The notes beneath the pieces were generated by a model. That model was not told the origin of the DNA and searched no databases. It worked only from the letters and a program-made list of their open reading frames with translations. A stretch of DNA of 47,048 nucleotides from Thiohalobacter sp. (GTDB lineage Bacteria; Pseudomonadota; Gammaproteobacteria; DSM-19610). Shown in pieces: positions 28,611 through 36,950 of the stretch; position 1 is the first letter of the stretch; every line of letters starts with the position of its first letter. The position numbers were made by a program, and so were the translations under genes. The DNA is taken from positions 1-47,048 of the forward strand of contig JALSRZ010000114.1 in the NCBI GenBank assembly GCA_026984515.1, written 5' to 3'.

Positions 28611-30080
28611 ATGACTCGAACACCTGTTTGCCAACGTTACCGGATGGCACTCGCCGGAATGGCGTGCGCCCTGCTGTTGCCCGGTGTTGCCAACGCAGCG
28701 GAAAGCAGCCACCTGCAGGACTTCACCGGCCACTGGGCCAGCTGGCTGGCGGTCGGACTGTTCGTGCTGGCCTACAGCTTTGTCATCGCCGAAGAAGCGC
28801 TGCACATGCGCAAGTCGAAACCCACCATGGTGGCGGCCGGGCTGATCTGGGTCATCGTTGCGCTGGTCTACGCCGCAAGCGGCGACACCCACAGTGCTGA
28901 AATCGCCGTCAAGCACAACCTGGAGGAATTCGGGGAACTGTTCCTGTTCCTGCTGGCGGCGATGACCTATATCAACACCATGGATGAACGCGGCGTCTTC
29001 GAAGCGCTGCGTGTATGGCTGGTTACCCGCGGTTTTTCGCTGCGCCAGGTGTTCTGGATCACCGGACTGCTGGCCTTCGCGATATCACCGGTTGCCGACA
29101 ACCTCACCACGGCGCTGTTGATGTCCACGGTGGTAATGGCCGTGGGCGGCAGCAATCACCGCTTCGTGACGGTGGCCTGTATCAACATCGTGGTTGCCGC
29201 CAACGCCGGCGGCGCCTTCAGCCCGTTCGGCGACATCACTACCCTGATGGTCTGGCAAAAAGGCATCGTACAGTTCCAGGAATTTTTCAGCCTGTTCATA
29301 CCGTCGGTAGTGAACTGGCTGGTACCTGCAGTCATTCTCGGACTGACCGTACCCGGCACAGCACCCGAGGCCAGCAGCGAGCGGGCCGAACTGCAGTACG
29401 GTGCCTGGGTAGTGGTCGGCCTGTTCATCCTGACCATTACCATGGCGGTGTCGGCACACAATTTCCTGCACCTGCCGCCGGTGCTGGGCATGATGACCGG
29501 GCTGGGTTTTCTCAAGCTGTACGGTTACTACCTCAAGCGCCGCTCATCATCCGTGTTCGCCGCCCCGGCTGAATCACCGGGCAGCAATAACCTGGATATA
29601 GAAAAACAGCCGGTACACGGCGGTCAGGCCGAGTTCAATATCTTCAAATCCCTGGAGCGCGCCGAATGGGACACCCTGATGTTTTTCTACGGCATCATCC
29701 TCTGCGTGGGCGGCCTGGGAGCGCTGGGGTACCTGGCGGCCGGGTCGGAACTCATGTATGGCGATATGGGCGCAACCCGGGCCAATATCCTGGTCGGCGC
29801 ACTTTCCGCGATCGTCGATAATATCCCCGTCATGTTTGCTGTTCTGGCCATGCAACCGTCCATGGACACCGGCCAGTGGCTGCTGGTTACGCTGACCGCC
29901 GGGGTCGGGGGTTCACTGTTATCCATCGGTTCCGCTGCCGGCGTGGCCGTCATGGGGCAGGCGCGCGGGATCTACACCTTCTTCTCGCACCTGAAATGGA
30001 GCTGGGCCATAGCGCTGGGCTATGCAGCCAGTATCTGGGTACATTTCCTGGTGAATGCAAAACTCTTTAGTGGCACATAA
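28611..30080 (+). CDS. nhaD: NhaD-type sodium/proton antiporter
   Basis: Integral membrane Na+(Li+)/H+ antiporter of the ion transporter superfamily, 489 aa with about a dozen hydrophobic segments. The N-terminus looks like a cleavable or uncleaved signal (GMACALLLPGVANAAESS). VIAEEALHMRKSKPTMVAAGLIW, AISPVADNLTTALLMSTVV, INIVVAANAGGAFSPFGDIT and SAIVDNIPVMFAVLAM contain the polar motifs of the NhaD family. Alkaline, saline or marine bacteria commonly carry it, supporting a salt-exposed lifestyle. A GGGAGCAAGGGA sequence precedes the ATG. It ends in a strong terminator shared with grxD. Confidence 0.93.
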   Translation: MTRTPVCQRYRMALAGMACALLLPGVANAAESSHLQDFTGHWASWLAVGLFVLAYSFVIAEEALHMRKSKPTMVAAGLIWVIVALVYAASGDTHSAEIAVKHNLEEFGELFLFLLAAMTYINTMDERGVFEALRVWLVTRGFSLRQVFWITGLLAFAISPVADNLTTALLMSTVVMAVGGSNHRFVTVACINIVVAANAGGAFSPFGDITTLMVWQKGIVQFQEFFSLFIPSVVNWLVPAVILGLTVPGTAPEASSERAELQYGAWVVVGLFILTITMAVSAHNFLHLPPVLGMMTGLGFLKLYGYYLKRRSSSVFAAPAESPGSNNLDIEKQPVHGGQAEFNIFKSLERAEWDTLMFFYGIILCVGGLGALGYLAAGSELMYGDMGATRANILVGALSAIVDNIPVMFAVLAMQPSMDTGQWLLVTLTAGVGGSLLSIGSAAGVAVMGQARGIYTFFSHLKWSWAIALGYAASIWVHFLVNAKLFSGT

Positions 30081-30119
30081 AAAAGGGGCAGGGTCAAATA
30101 CTCACCCTGCCCCTCGTTT
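30081..30119. terminator. Bidirectional rho-independent terminator
   Basis: An A-run, a perfect GC-rich stem (GGGGCAGGGT pairing with ACCCTGCCCC around a short loop) and a T-run lie between the convergent stops of nhaD and grxD. The symmetric A and T tracts mean it can stop both transcripts. Confidence 0.9.
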
Positions 30120-30130
30120 TCAACAGCCTG

Positions 30131-30454
30131 TTAGTGCGCCTTGTTGACCGCCTCCTGCAACAGAGGTTTCAGCTCACCCTTCTGGAACATCTCCATGGCG
30201 ATGTCATGTCCGCCGATCAGTTCCCCGTTCACGTACACCTGCGGGAAAGTCGGCCAGTTGGCGTAACGCGGCAGGTTTTCGAAAATCTCCGGGTCAGCCA
30301 GCACGTTGACGTGTGCAAAATCGACTCCGCATTCCTGCAACATCTGCGAGGTGCGACTGGAATACCCGCACATCGGCATCTGCGGCGTACCCTTCATGAA
30401 AATAACCACGGGATTACTCTCAACGGTTTGTTTGATACGTTCCATCACGTCCAT
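30131..30454 (-). CDS. grxD: Monothiol glutaredoxin, Grx4 family
   Basis: Carries and delivers [2Fe-2S] clusters with glutathione, usually with a BolA partner. The 107-aa protein has IFMKGTPQMPMCGYSSRTSQ with the active-site Cys29; the motif is CGYS rather than the commoner CGFS. WPTFPQVYVNGELIGGHDI is the conserved glutathione-binding part. A GAGG ribosome-binding site lies seven bases before the ATG. It lies downstream of the amidotransferase gene on the same strand with a 106-base gap, and converges on nhaD. Confidence 0.95.
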   Translation of the reverse strand: MDVMERIKQTVESNPVVIFMKGTPQMPMCGYSSRTSQMLQECGVDFAHVNVLADPEIFENLPRYANWPTFPQVYVNGELIGGHDIAMEMFQKGELKPLLQEAVNKAH

Positions 30455-30560
30455 TCTGTATACCTCACGAAATAAAGATGCCCCTGGGGAATCGCTTCAG
30501 TGTACCCAGCAAACGGGCGCACAAAAAGGCTTTTTTCACATGGTTATAGCCGGATACCGC

Positions 30561-32342
30561 TCAGGCCGGGTTGTCTACATTGCGCTGCAACCAGAATTCC
30601 AGTGCCGCCAGGTGCCACAGCTTGCTGCCTTTCAGGCGGGTCAGCTGGTGTTCGGGATCGTCGAGGATGAGCTGCACATAGCTTCTCCTGTACAGACCGC
30701 GTTCCCGACAGGCCTGTGAGTTGAGCAGGTCACGCATGAACTCCAGGAACTGCCCCTGCACAAACTTCAGGGCCGGCACCGGGAAGTAGGCCTTGGGCCG
30801 GTCGATGACCGCATCCGGTACCAGGCCGCGTGCCAGTTGCTTGAGCGGGTACTTGCCATGTTCGCGCAGCTTCAGCTGTGACGGCATGCGCATAGCCAGC
30901 TCCACCAGTTCATGGTCGAGGAACGGTACACGTGCCTCCAGGCCCCACGCCATGGTCATGTTGTCCACCCGCTTTACCGGGTCATCCACGATCAACGTGG
31001 TGACATCGAAATGCAGCACGCGGTTCAGGTAGTCATCACTGGCTACTGACTGCAGGCGTTCTGCAACCAGCGCGCTGGTATAGTCCTGCCCCGCGCAGGC
31101 CGGTGTCACCATGCGCAGGTACTCGTCGTGGTCCCGGTCAAAATAAAACCGGCGGAAACGTTCCAGGTCACTGCCGCCGGCCTGTTGCATTTGCGGATAC
31201 CAGAAGTATCCGGCAAACACCTCGTCCGCACCCTGCCCGCTCTGCACCACCTTGACGTGCTGCGATACCCGTTCGGACAGCAGAAAGAAGGCGATGGCAT
31301 CCTGCCCTGCCATGGGTTCCGCCATGTGATCGATGGCTTCCGGCAGACGCTCCAGCACTTCGTGGTTGGGAATATGTATTTTATGGTGCTGCGTTCCGTA
31401 GCGTGCCACGACCTGGTCGGAAAACTCGAATTCATCACCCTGCTCGTGCGGGTGGTCTTCAAACCCGACCGAGAAGGTCAACAGATCGTTACCACCGTGT
31501 TCGGCCAGCAGCGCCACCAGCAGGCTGCTGTCCAGCCCACCGGACAACAGCACCCCCACCGGCACATCGGCTATCAGGCGGCGACGGCGTACCGCGTTCA
31601 CCAGCGCTGTGCGTGTCGCTTCCAGCCAGTCCTCTTCACGCATCCCCGGGTCAGGCGGTGCAGCGTCCAGCTGCCAGTATGGAAAGCTGCGTTCGCTGCC
31701 GTCAGCGCCCAACACCAGTACATGAGCCGGGGACAGCTTGCGCACCCCCTTCAGCAGGGTGCGCGGCGCGGGAACCACCGCGTGCAGCGTGAAATGATGG
31801 TGCAGGGCTACCGGATCGATCGCGGTATCCACGTTGCCCGCGGCCAGCAGCGCCTGGGTGCTGGAAGCAAAGCGGAAACGCTGGTGATCGTGGCTGTAGT
31901 ACAGAGGCTTGACGCCAAAACGGTCGCGCACCAGAAGTAACTGTTGCTGCCGGCTGTCCCAGATTGCAAGTGCGAACATGCCGTGCAGCCGTGTGGCAAA
32001 CGATTCGCCCCAGGCGGCATAGGCCTTGAGCACCACCTCGGTGTCGCCCTCACTGCTGAAACTGAACCCCTTGTCGATCAGCTCACTGCGCAGTTCCCGG
32101 TAGTTGTAGATCGCCCCGTTGAATACCAGTACCAGGCCGCGTTCGGCATCCACCCAGGGCTGGTTGGAAGCATCGGACAGGTCGATCACCGACAGGCGCC
32201 GGTGACCAAAAGCCACCCTGCTGTCGACATAGCGGCCCTCGTGATCCGGACCACGGCGCTCCAGCCGTTTCAGCATGCGTCCCAACGCCGCCCGGTCGGG
32301 TGGACCGGCGTCCAGTTTCAATTCACCACAGATTCCACACAT
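30561..32342 (-). CDS. asnO: Asparagine synthase-like amidotransferase, N-acetylglutaminylglutamine amide (NAGGN) type
   Basis: Class II glutamine amidotransferase, 593 aa from the ATG at 32342. Cys2 (MCGICGEL) is the nucleophile, RRGPDHEG follows, FNGAIYNY binds the product, and SGGLDSS (267-273) is the ATP-pyrophosphatase loop. VPAPRTLLKGVRKL, FEDHPHEQGDEFEFSDQV and VVQSGQGADEVFAGYFWYP fit, from memory, the subfamily that amidates N-acetylglutaminylglutamine to the osmolyte NAGGN. The partner dipeptide synthetase normally lies next to it but is not in this window. If the subfamily is right, the product would help in salt stress, matching the NhaD neighbour. A general asparagine synthetase role is the alternative. 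Confidence 0.83.
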   Translation of the reverse strand: MCGICGELKLDAGPPDRAALGRMLKRLERRGPDHEGRYVDSRVAFGHRRLSVIDLSDASNQPWVDAERGLVLVFNGAIYNYRELRSELIDKGFSFSSEGDTEVVLKAYAAWGESFATRLHGMFALAIWDSRQQQLLLVRDRFGVKPLYYSHDHQRFRFASSTQALLAAGNVDTAIDPVALHHHFTLHAVVPAPRTLLKGVRKLSPAHVLVLGADGSERSFPYWQLDAAPPDPGMREEDWLEATRTALVNAVRRRRLIADVPVGVLLSGGLDSSLLVALLAEHGGNDLLTFSVGFEDHPHEQGDEFEFSDQVVARYGTQHHKIHIPNHEVLERLPEAIDHMAEPMAGQDAIAFFLLSERVSQHVKVVQSGQGADEVFAGYFWYPQMQQAGGSDLERFRRFYFDRDHDEYLRMVTPACAGQDYTSALVAERLQSVASDDYLNRVLHFDVTTLIVDDPVKRVDNMTMAWGLEARVPFLDHELVELAMRMPSQLKLREHGKYPLKQLARGLVPDAVIDRPKAYFPVPALKFVQGQFLEFMRDLLNSQACRERGLYRRSYVQLILDDPEHQLTRLKGSKLWHLAALEFWLQRNVDNPA

Positions 32343-32445
32343 GTTGTTCTCTTGTCCGCAACAGTTTCCTTGTACGGCAGGACGCACCGGTGTACGGACA
32401 GTATTCCGGTTACTGTTCCGGTGGTCCTCTCGGCCTGAACGGGAA

Positions 32446-32451
32446 ATTATA
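32446..32451 (-). promoter_or_regulatory. Candidate -10 element upstream of asnO-like gene
   Basis: TATAAT on the minus strand lies about 100 bases before the ATG at 32342. No good -35 is seen at the right distance, which would suit a stationary-phase or activator-dependent promoter. The leader contains an imperfect hairpin (GGAACAGTA / TACTGTCC). Confidence 0.3.
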
Positions 32452-32515
32452 CTTTAGTCTACGTCAAACAGATGGCAGGTGACAGCATGGCTCCGCCGGA
32501 GTACGGGGACTGGCT

Positions 32516-34129
32516 TCAGTTTTCGGATACTTCGGCGGTGGAAGGGCTCACCAGCGTCAGCGACCCGCGACGCGGCCCCGCCAGCGCGGATTCCAGGCAG
32601 CTGAGGTGCCGGACGACCTGGTTACGTCCGTTGGACTTGGCCTCGTACAATGCCTTGTCGGCGGCCCGCATCAGCTGGCTCAGGGAGCCAGCGCCGGACG
32701 CGCCACGACAGCAACTGATCCCGATGCTCACCGTGATCGGAATTTCCATGCCACGGTAATTGGCCGGTGAACGAGCCACCAGCTCGCGCAGCTTGCCGGC
32801 CAGTGCAAAACTCGACCCGGTGTCCTCTGCCACATTCAGGATCAGGAATTCCTCGCCACCAATCCGGAACAGGTAATCACTGGCCCGTGAGTTATGCTTG
32901 AGCAGCCGGGAAAAATGCACCAGCACTGCGTCACCGCCCGGATGGCCGTGGCAGTCATTGATGGCCTTGAAGTAATCCAGGTCCAGGAGAATGGCCGTCA
33001 GGTAACAGCGGTCGCGCACCACCCGGGCAAACAGCCCCGGCGCCACTTCCTGCAGGTAGCGCCGGTTATACAAGCCCGTCAGACTGTCTGTGATCGCGGT
33101 TTCCTGGAGCTTGCGATGCGCGCGCCGGACACGCGTCTGCTCGCGCCGCAGTGCATCGAGCACATCGGCAAAACGGTTTACCAGCTGGTCCATTTCGGTC
33201 CTGGACTCGGAGCGATTCATCACCGGAAGCCTGCCCTGCACCATCTCTTCAGTGATACGCATCAGTTGACTGAACGGCTTGCTGAAATTACGCACCATCA
33301 GCCAGCCCACCAGCAACACCGCCAGCGCGCCGAGCACCGAAAATGTGTAGACCCAGCGCTGGTAATGGTCCAGCAGGTTGACCAGTACTGATTCGGAGAT
33401 ACCGAGCCACAGGCGTGGCACTTCCGGATCGACCTTGCCGAGCGCCACCTGGCGCAGCTGGAAAGACTGGCCCCGCCCTTCCAGCACGCCCGAACGGGTA
33501 TCGATCGGCATTCCCTGGTAACGTGCGTTACTGCTCCACAGGATGGAACCGTCTTTTTCAAACAGCAGCAGGTAATCACTGACCGGGTTTTCCTGCAAAC
33601 CCAGCCACTGCGGACCCAGTGTCCTGGTCACTACCGTGGTGGCCAGCCGCTGGCCCTCGTACACAACCGGCGCCATCACGACCATCACCACACCTTGCGG
33701 TGAACTGAAGTAAAAATAGTCATCGCGGGACGACGCAAGGTGACGGCGCGCCTGCTCTGCAAGCTGCGGGTGCTGCCCGCCCAGCAGCACCTCGCCGCGG
33801 TCAGACAGGATCAGGCAGGCATCATGCGGCAGCGAGCTGAACTGTCGTTCAACATAAGGGACCAGGCTTTCCCGGCTGGTACCGAGTTCGAGAATAATAT
33901 ACAGGTATTCCTGCAGGCGCTGATCGTCCGCGATGATCGTGGCGTAGCCCTGCAGCTCATGACGTTCCGCGCGCACATCCTGTTCCCTGCGCTGCACGGC
34001 GTAGCGCAGGCGTTCTTCTGCTCCTTCCACGACGACATCCCTTGCCGCCTTGAACGACAGGGTCATCATCCCTATAAGTAAAACGATCAGCATCCCTACA
34101 TAAAGCAGCAACCGCGATCTGTAGGTCAT
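32516..34129 (-). CDS. Membrane diguanylate cyclase with periplasmic sensor and HAMP domain
   Basis: A 537-aa c-di-GMP synthase. Membrane helix 1 is near 6-25, then a periplasmic sensor of about 230 residues that could be Cache-like. Helix 2 (VLGALAVLLVGWLMV) is near 263-280, then HAMP, a short coiled coil (RREQTRVRRAHRKLQE) and the GGDEF domain. The active site is GGEEF (424-428) with I-site RASD (415-418), so it should be active and product-inhibited. Its ATG overlaps the stop of the PstS-like gene (ATGA), implying coupled translation and probably a shared signal: the periplasmic protein may present ligand to the sensor. Confidence 0.92.
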   Translation of the reverse strand: MTYRSRLLLYVGMLIVLLIGMMTLSFKAARDVVVEGAEERLRYAVQRREQDVRAERHELQGYATIIADDQRLQEYLYIILELGTSRESLVPYVERQFSSLPHDACLILSDRGEVLLGGQHPQLAEQARRHLASSRDDYFYFSSPQGVVMVVMAPVVYEGQRLATTVVTRTLGPQWLGLQENPVSDYLLLFEKDGSILWSSNARYQGMPIDTRSGVLEGRGQSFQLRQVALGKVDPEVPRLWLGISESVLVNLLDHYQRWVYTFSVLGALAVLLVGWLMVRNFSKPFSQLMRITEEMVQGRLPVMNRSESRTEMDQLVNRFADVLDALRREQTRVRRAHRKLQETAITDSLTGLYNRRYLQEVAPGLFARVVRDRCYLTAILLDLDYFKAINDCHGHPGGDAVLVHFSRLLKHNSRASDYLFRIGGEEFLILNVAEDTGSSFALAGKLRELVARSPANYRGMEIPITVSIGISCCRGASGAGSLSQLMRAADKALYEAKSNGRNQVVRHLSCLESALAGPRRGSLTLVSPSTAEVSEN

Positions 34130-35004
34130 TGCATACGGGTTTCGGAGGATTCCAGTTGCAGGAGGTTATAACGTTCGGCTACGGCCTTGAATGCCGGCCC
34201 GGTCTGCACTTCGTGAATAATTTTCAGTACGTCCTCACCAGGCGTCCGGTTGGTCACCGCGGACAGGTTACGGAAAAACGGGTAGTGCTTGCTGCGCAGG
34301 TTCTCTGCCGTGGGCCGGTAGCCGTCGATACGCAGCACCTTGAGTTTGCTGTCTGCCCCGAAATCCCAGGTCGAACCGATATGGCCCAGCGCGGAACTGA
34401 AATCACTGACACGTTGCACCATGTCCGCGGCACTGCTCACGTTGAGGCGTTTCTGGCGAAATTCGGCGGCATCGGGAAGGATGGTTTTCCAGTGTCCCGG
34501 CCGTTTCTTGCAGTGCAGCCGTGTCACCAGGACGATTGGCTGGTCATTGCCGCCCACTTCTTTCCAGTTGACGATATCCCCGCGCATGATGCCACGCACC
34601 TGTTCCACCGTTAGATCGGACACCGGGTTGGCCCGGTTGACGACGATGAGCACCGGTTCCAGCGCCAGCGGATACACCAGCAGCTTTTTACTGTCCACTT
34701 CCTCCTGGCTGAGCGGGCAACAGACAAAACCGAAGGTCTCGTGCCCGGGTTCGTTCAGCATGGCGGTCCGGATACCGGCGTTACAGCCCATACCCAGGGT
34801 GGAATTGCGGCCGTGCAGTTCAATGGAACGGCCCGAGACTTTTTCCAGGTCCGCTTTCAGTGAATCGAATATCACCCACGCAAAATGCGCACCGGCACCG
34901 GTGATGATGGTGTCCGTATCCGCAGTGGCACGTCCGGCGGCAGAAGTCAGTAGCAGGGCAGCCGCGCAGATGTGCAGCAACGAAAGCAGCTTTATCTTCT
35001 TCAT
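34126..35004 (-). CDS. PstS-like periplasmic substrate-binding protein
   Basis: A 292-aa secreted protein with a clear signal peptide (MKKIKLLSLLHICAAALLLTSAAGRATA). ITGAGAHFAWVIFDSL and IELHGRNSTLGMGCNAGIR resemble the phosphate-binding P-loops of PstS, but the usual TGSGAG/GS-rich pattern is altered. LALEPVLIVVNRANPVSDLTVEQVRGIMRGDIVNW is the conserved PBP-like block. It is not next to permease genes but overlaps a diguanylate cyclase by four bases, so a sensory rather than transport role is likely. The ATG at 35004 is chosen for the signal peptide. Ligand could be phosphate or another oxyanion. Confidence 0.87.
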   Translation of the reverse strand: MKKIKLLSLLHICAAALLLTSAAGRATADTDTIITGAGAHFAWVIFDSLKADLEKVSGRSIELHGRNSTLGMGCNAGIRTAMLNEPGHETFGFVCCPLSQEEVDSKKLLVYPLALEPVLIVVNRANPVSDLTVEQVRGIMRGDIVNWKEVGGNDQPIVLVTRLHCKKRPGHWKTILPDAAEFRQKRLNVSSAADMVQRVSDFSSALGHIGSTWDFGADSKLKVLRIDGYRPTAENLRSKHYPFFRNLSAVTNRTPGEDVLKIIHEVQTGPAFKAVAERYNLLQLESSETRMQ

Positions 35005-35101
35005 TAGATGATGTTCCAACCTTATTGATTCTTGTGTTAGCGAACCGTACCTGGAGGTGCCGCACAGCGTCGCACGACGGCCCTGTCGACAGTCCGTTGA
35101 G

Positions 35102-35145
35102 TCTATAACGACCATGCGTCAAAAATCTGAACTGTTTCACAGTTC
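35102..35145 (-). promoter_or_regulatory. Candidate promoter with palindromic operator for the PstS-like/cyclase operon
   Basis: GAACTGTTTCACAGTTC (35129-35145) is a perfect 7-3-7 inverted repeat. On the minus strand it overlaps a weak -35 (TTCAGA) placed about 18 bases from TATAGA (35102-35107), some 95 bases before the ATG. It does not match a Pho box. A second short palindrome (CTGTCGACAG, 35083-35092) lies in the leader. Confidence 0.4.
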
Positions 35146-35262
35146 TCCATGCTGACGGTGCTTAGTTACTGATATTTAATGAATTTAAGACCCCCCTACA
35201 GGAACCCGCGTAATTTCAGTTACCTTCCCAGTGCTGTCCGGTTAACCGGTAACCCGTGCAGA

Positions 35263-36804
35263 TCAAAGCAGGCAACCGCCACCACCCGGCGTTTCCACCA
35301 GCAAACGGTCTCCGCTACCGACCTGCACGAGCTGTTTGGCCGCCAGCGCCCGGCCGTTCAGCCGGTTTTCACCCGGTGCGCCCGCCCCACCTCCCAGCAA
35401 GCCCCAGGGACGGTGCCGGCGCCGTTCGGTCAGCAGGGTGACCTGCGCCGGCGCCAGGAACTCGTATTCCCGGCACAGGCCGTTTCCTCCCCGGTGACGG
35501 CCGCTCCCGCCCGATCCCCTGCGCACGGCATAACGGTGAATCCGCACCGGGTAGTTACCTTCCAGTACCTCGATCGGGGTATTCAGTGTATTGGTCATGT
35601 GCGACTGCACTGCATCCAGCCCGTTGCCCTGTACGTGCGCGCCCATGCCGCCACCAATGGTTTCGTAATAATCCCAGCTGTCCCGCGCACTTCTGGCGCC
35701 CATCGCCAGGTTATTCATGGTCCCCTGGCTGGCAGCCGTCACGCGTTCAGGAACCGCCTGTGCCAGCGCACCCAGCAGCAGGTCAACAATGCGACTGCTG
35801 GTTTCGACATTCCCGGCCGCGACCGCAGCCGGTGGCCTGGCATTGACCAGGCAAGCTTCCGGTGCGCGGAGTTCGATGCGGCGAAAACTGCCCGCGCAAG
35901 CCGGCGTGCGTTCATCCATCAGGCAGCGAAAGACATAGAACACAGCCGCGGCCGTCACCGACAGCGGGCAGTTGATATTGCCGTCCACCTGTCCGGCAGT
36001 ACCGGAAAAATCTACCTGCACCCGGCCCGCCACAACTGTCAGGCAGACACGCAGGGGAATATCCCGGTTACCCTGCCCGTCATCGTCCATCACGTCCTCG
36101 AACCGGTACCTACCATCCGGCAGGGATTCCAGCGTGGCACGCGCCATCCTTTCCCCGTAGTCGTTCAGCAGTTCCAGCCTCCGCAACCAGGTCTCCCCCG
36201 TCAATCCGGCCAGCAACGCCTGTACCCGCTGCACACCGGTACGGTTGGCACTGATCTGTGCGGAAAAGTCGCCTTCGGTAACCGCCCGGTTATGCGTCGC
36301 CGCGATGATGCGCTCCAGCACCTCCGGCTGTACGACTCCGGCCCTGACCAGCAGCGTCGGCGGCAGAATCAGTCCTTCCTCATCCAGGCGGCTGCCAATC
36401 GGCATGGACCCCGGACTCTCGGCACCGATATCGGCATGGTGCGCCCGGTTGGCGACAAACGCCACGCACTGCCGCTGCACAAAAACCGGTGCCAGCAGGG
36501 TGATGTCCGGAAGGTGGGTGCCGCCCCGGAAGGGGTCATTCAGCACCACCATGTCCCCTTCTGCCCAGGTTCTTTCCGCCACCAGGCCGGTCATGGCCCA
36601 GGCCATGCTGCCGAGGTGAACCGGGATATGCGCTGCTTGCGCGCAGAGCTGCCCCCGGGGGTCGAAAATCGCACAGGAATAATCCAGGCGGTCTTTTATA
36701 TTGGGTGAAAAGGCAGCGCGCCGCAGCACCGCGCCCATTTCGTCACAGACCGCCGAGATACGACTGGAAAAAATACCGAGTTGAATAGCATCCATACTTT
36801 TCAT
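35263..36804 (-). CDS. Hydantoinase B/oxoprolinase family protein (HyuB-like)
   Basis: A 513-aa protein of the HyuB family, the partner of HyuA in ATP-dependent hydrolysis of hydantoins or 5-oxoproline. SRISAVCDEMGAVLRRAAFSPNIKDRLDYSCAIFD is the family start. AEGDMVVLNDPFRGGTHLPDI (about 75-95) and FVANRAHHADIGAESPGSM (about 112-130) are hallmark motifs. NPIEVLE-type sequence (TNTLNTPIEVLEGNYPVRI) lies near 400, and it ends LLVETPGGGGC. The C-terminus stops shortly after the GGGG, where relatives often continue GYG. No HyuA gene is adjacent, which is unusual. The start at 36804 has GGGG upstream at suitable spacing; 36867 is an alternative. Confidence 0.88.
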   Translation of the reverse strand: MKSMDAIQLGIFSSRISAVCDEMGAVLRRAAFSPNIKDRLDYSCAIFDPRGQLCAQAAHIPVHLGSMAWAMTGLVAERTWAEGDMVVLNDPFRGGTHLPDITLLAPVFVQRQCVAFVANRAHHADIGAESPGSMPIGSRLDEEGLILPPTLLVRAGVVQPEVLERIIAATHNRAVTEGDFSAQISANRTGVQRVQALLAGLTGETWLRRLELLNDYGERMARATLESLPDGRYRFEDVMDDDGQGNRDIPLRVCLTVVAGRVQVDFSGTAGQVDGNINCPLSVTAAAVFYVFRCLMDERTPACAGSFRRIELRAPEACLVNARPPAAVAAGNVETSSRIVDLLLGALAQAVPERVTAASQGTMNNLAMGARSARDSWDYYETIGGGMGAHVQGNGLDAVQSHMTNTLNTPIEVLEGNYPVRIHRYAVRRGSGGSGRHRGGNGLCREYEFLAPAQVTLLTERRRHRPWGLLGGGAGAPGENRLNGRALAAKQLVQVGSGDRLLVETPGGGGCLL

Positions 36805-36950
36805 TATGCCCCGAATGGGAATTGCGCGGGCCCTGCAGATTGCATTCGTACGGGACGAACCGTACACTTCGCAATCCTGAGCGAATCAGTTGGTTTCTCC
36901 ACCGGCTCAATAATCAAGATCAAGACCCAATTTTTGAGGAGCAGTCAAAA

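Noticed and set aside
35238-35249. Perfect 12-base palindrome CCGGTTAACCGG after the HyuB-like stop
   Set aside because: No loop and no T tract, so not a convincing terminator. It may be chance or a methylation or regulator site, but there is nothing to support that.
35179-36708. 509-codon open frame on the plus strand opposite the HyuB-like gene
   Set aside because: Antisense to HyuB family motifs, no domain, His/Arg-rich composition.
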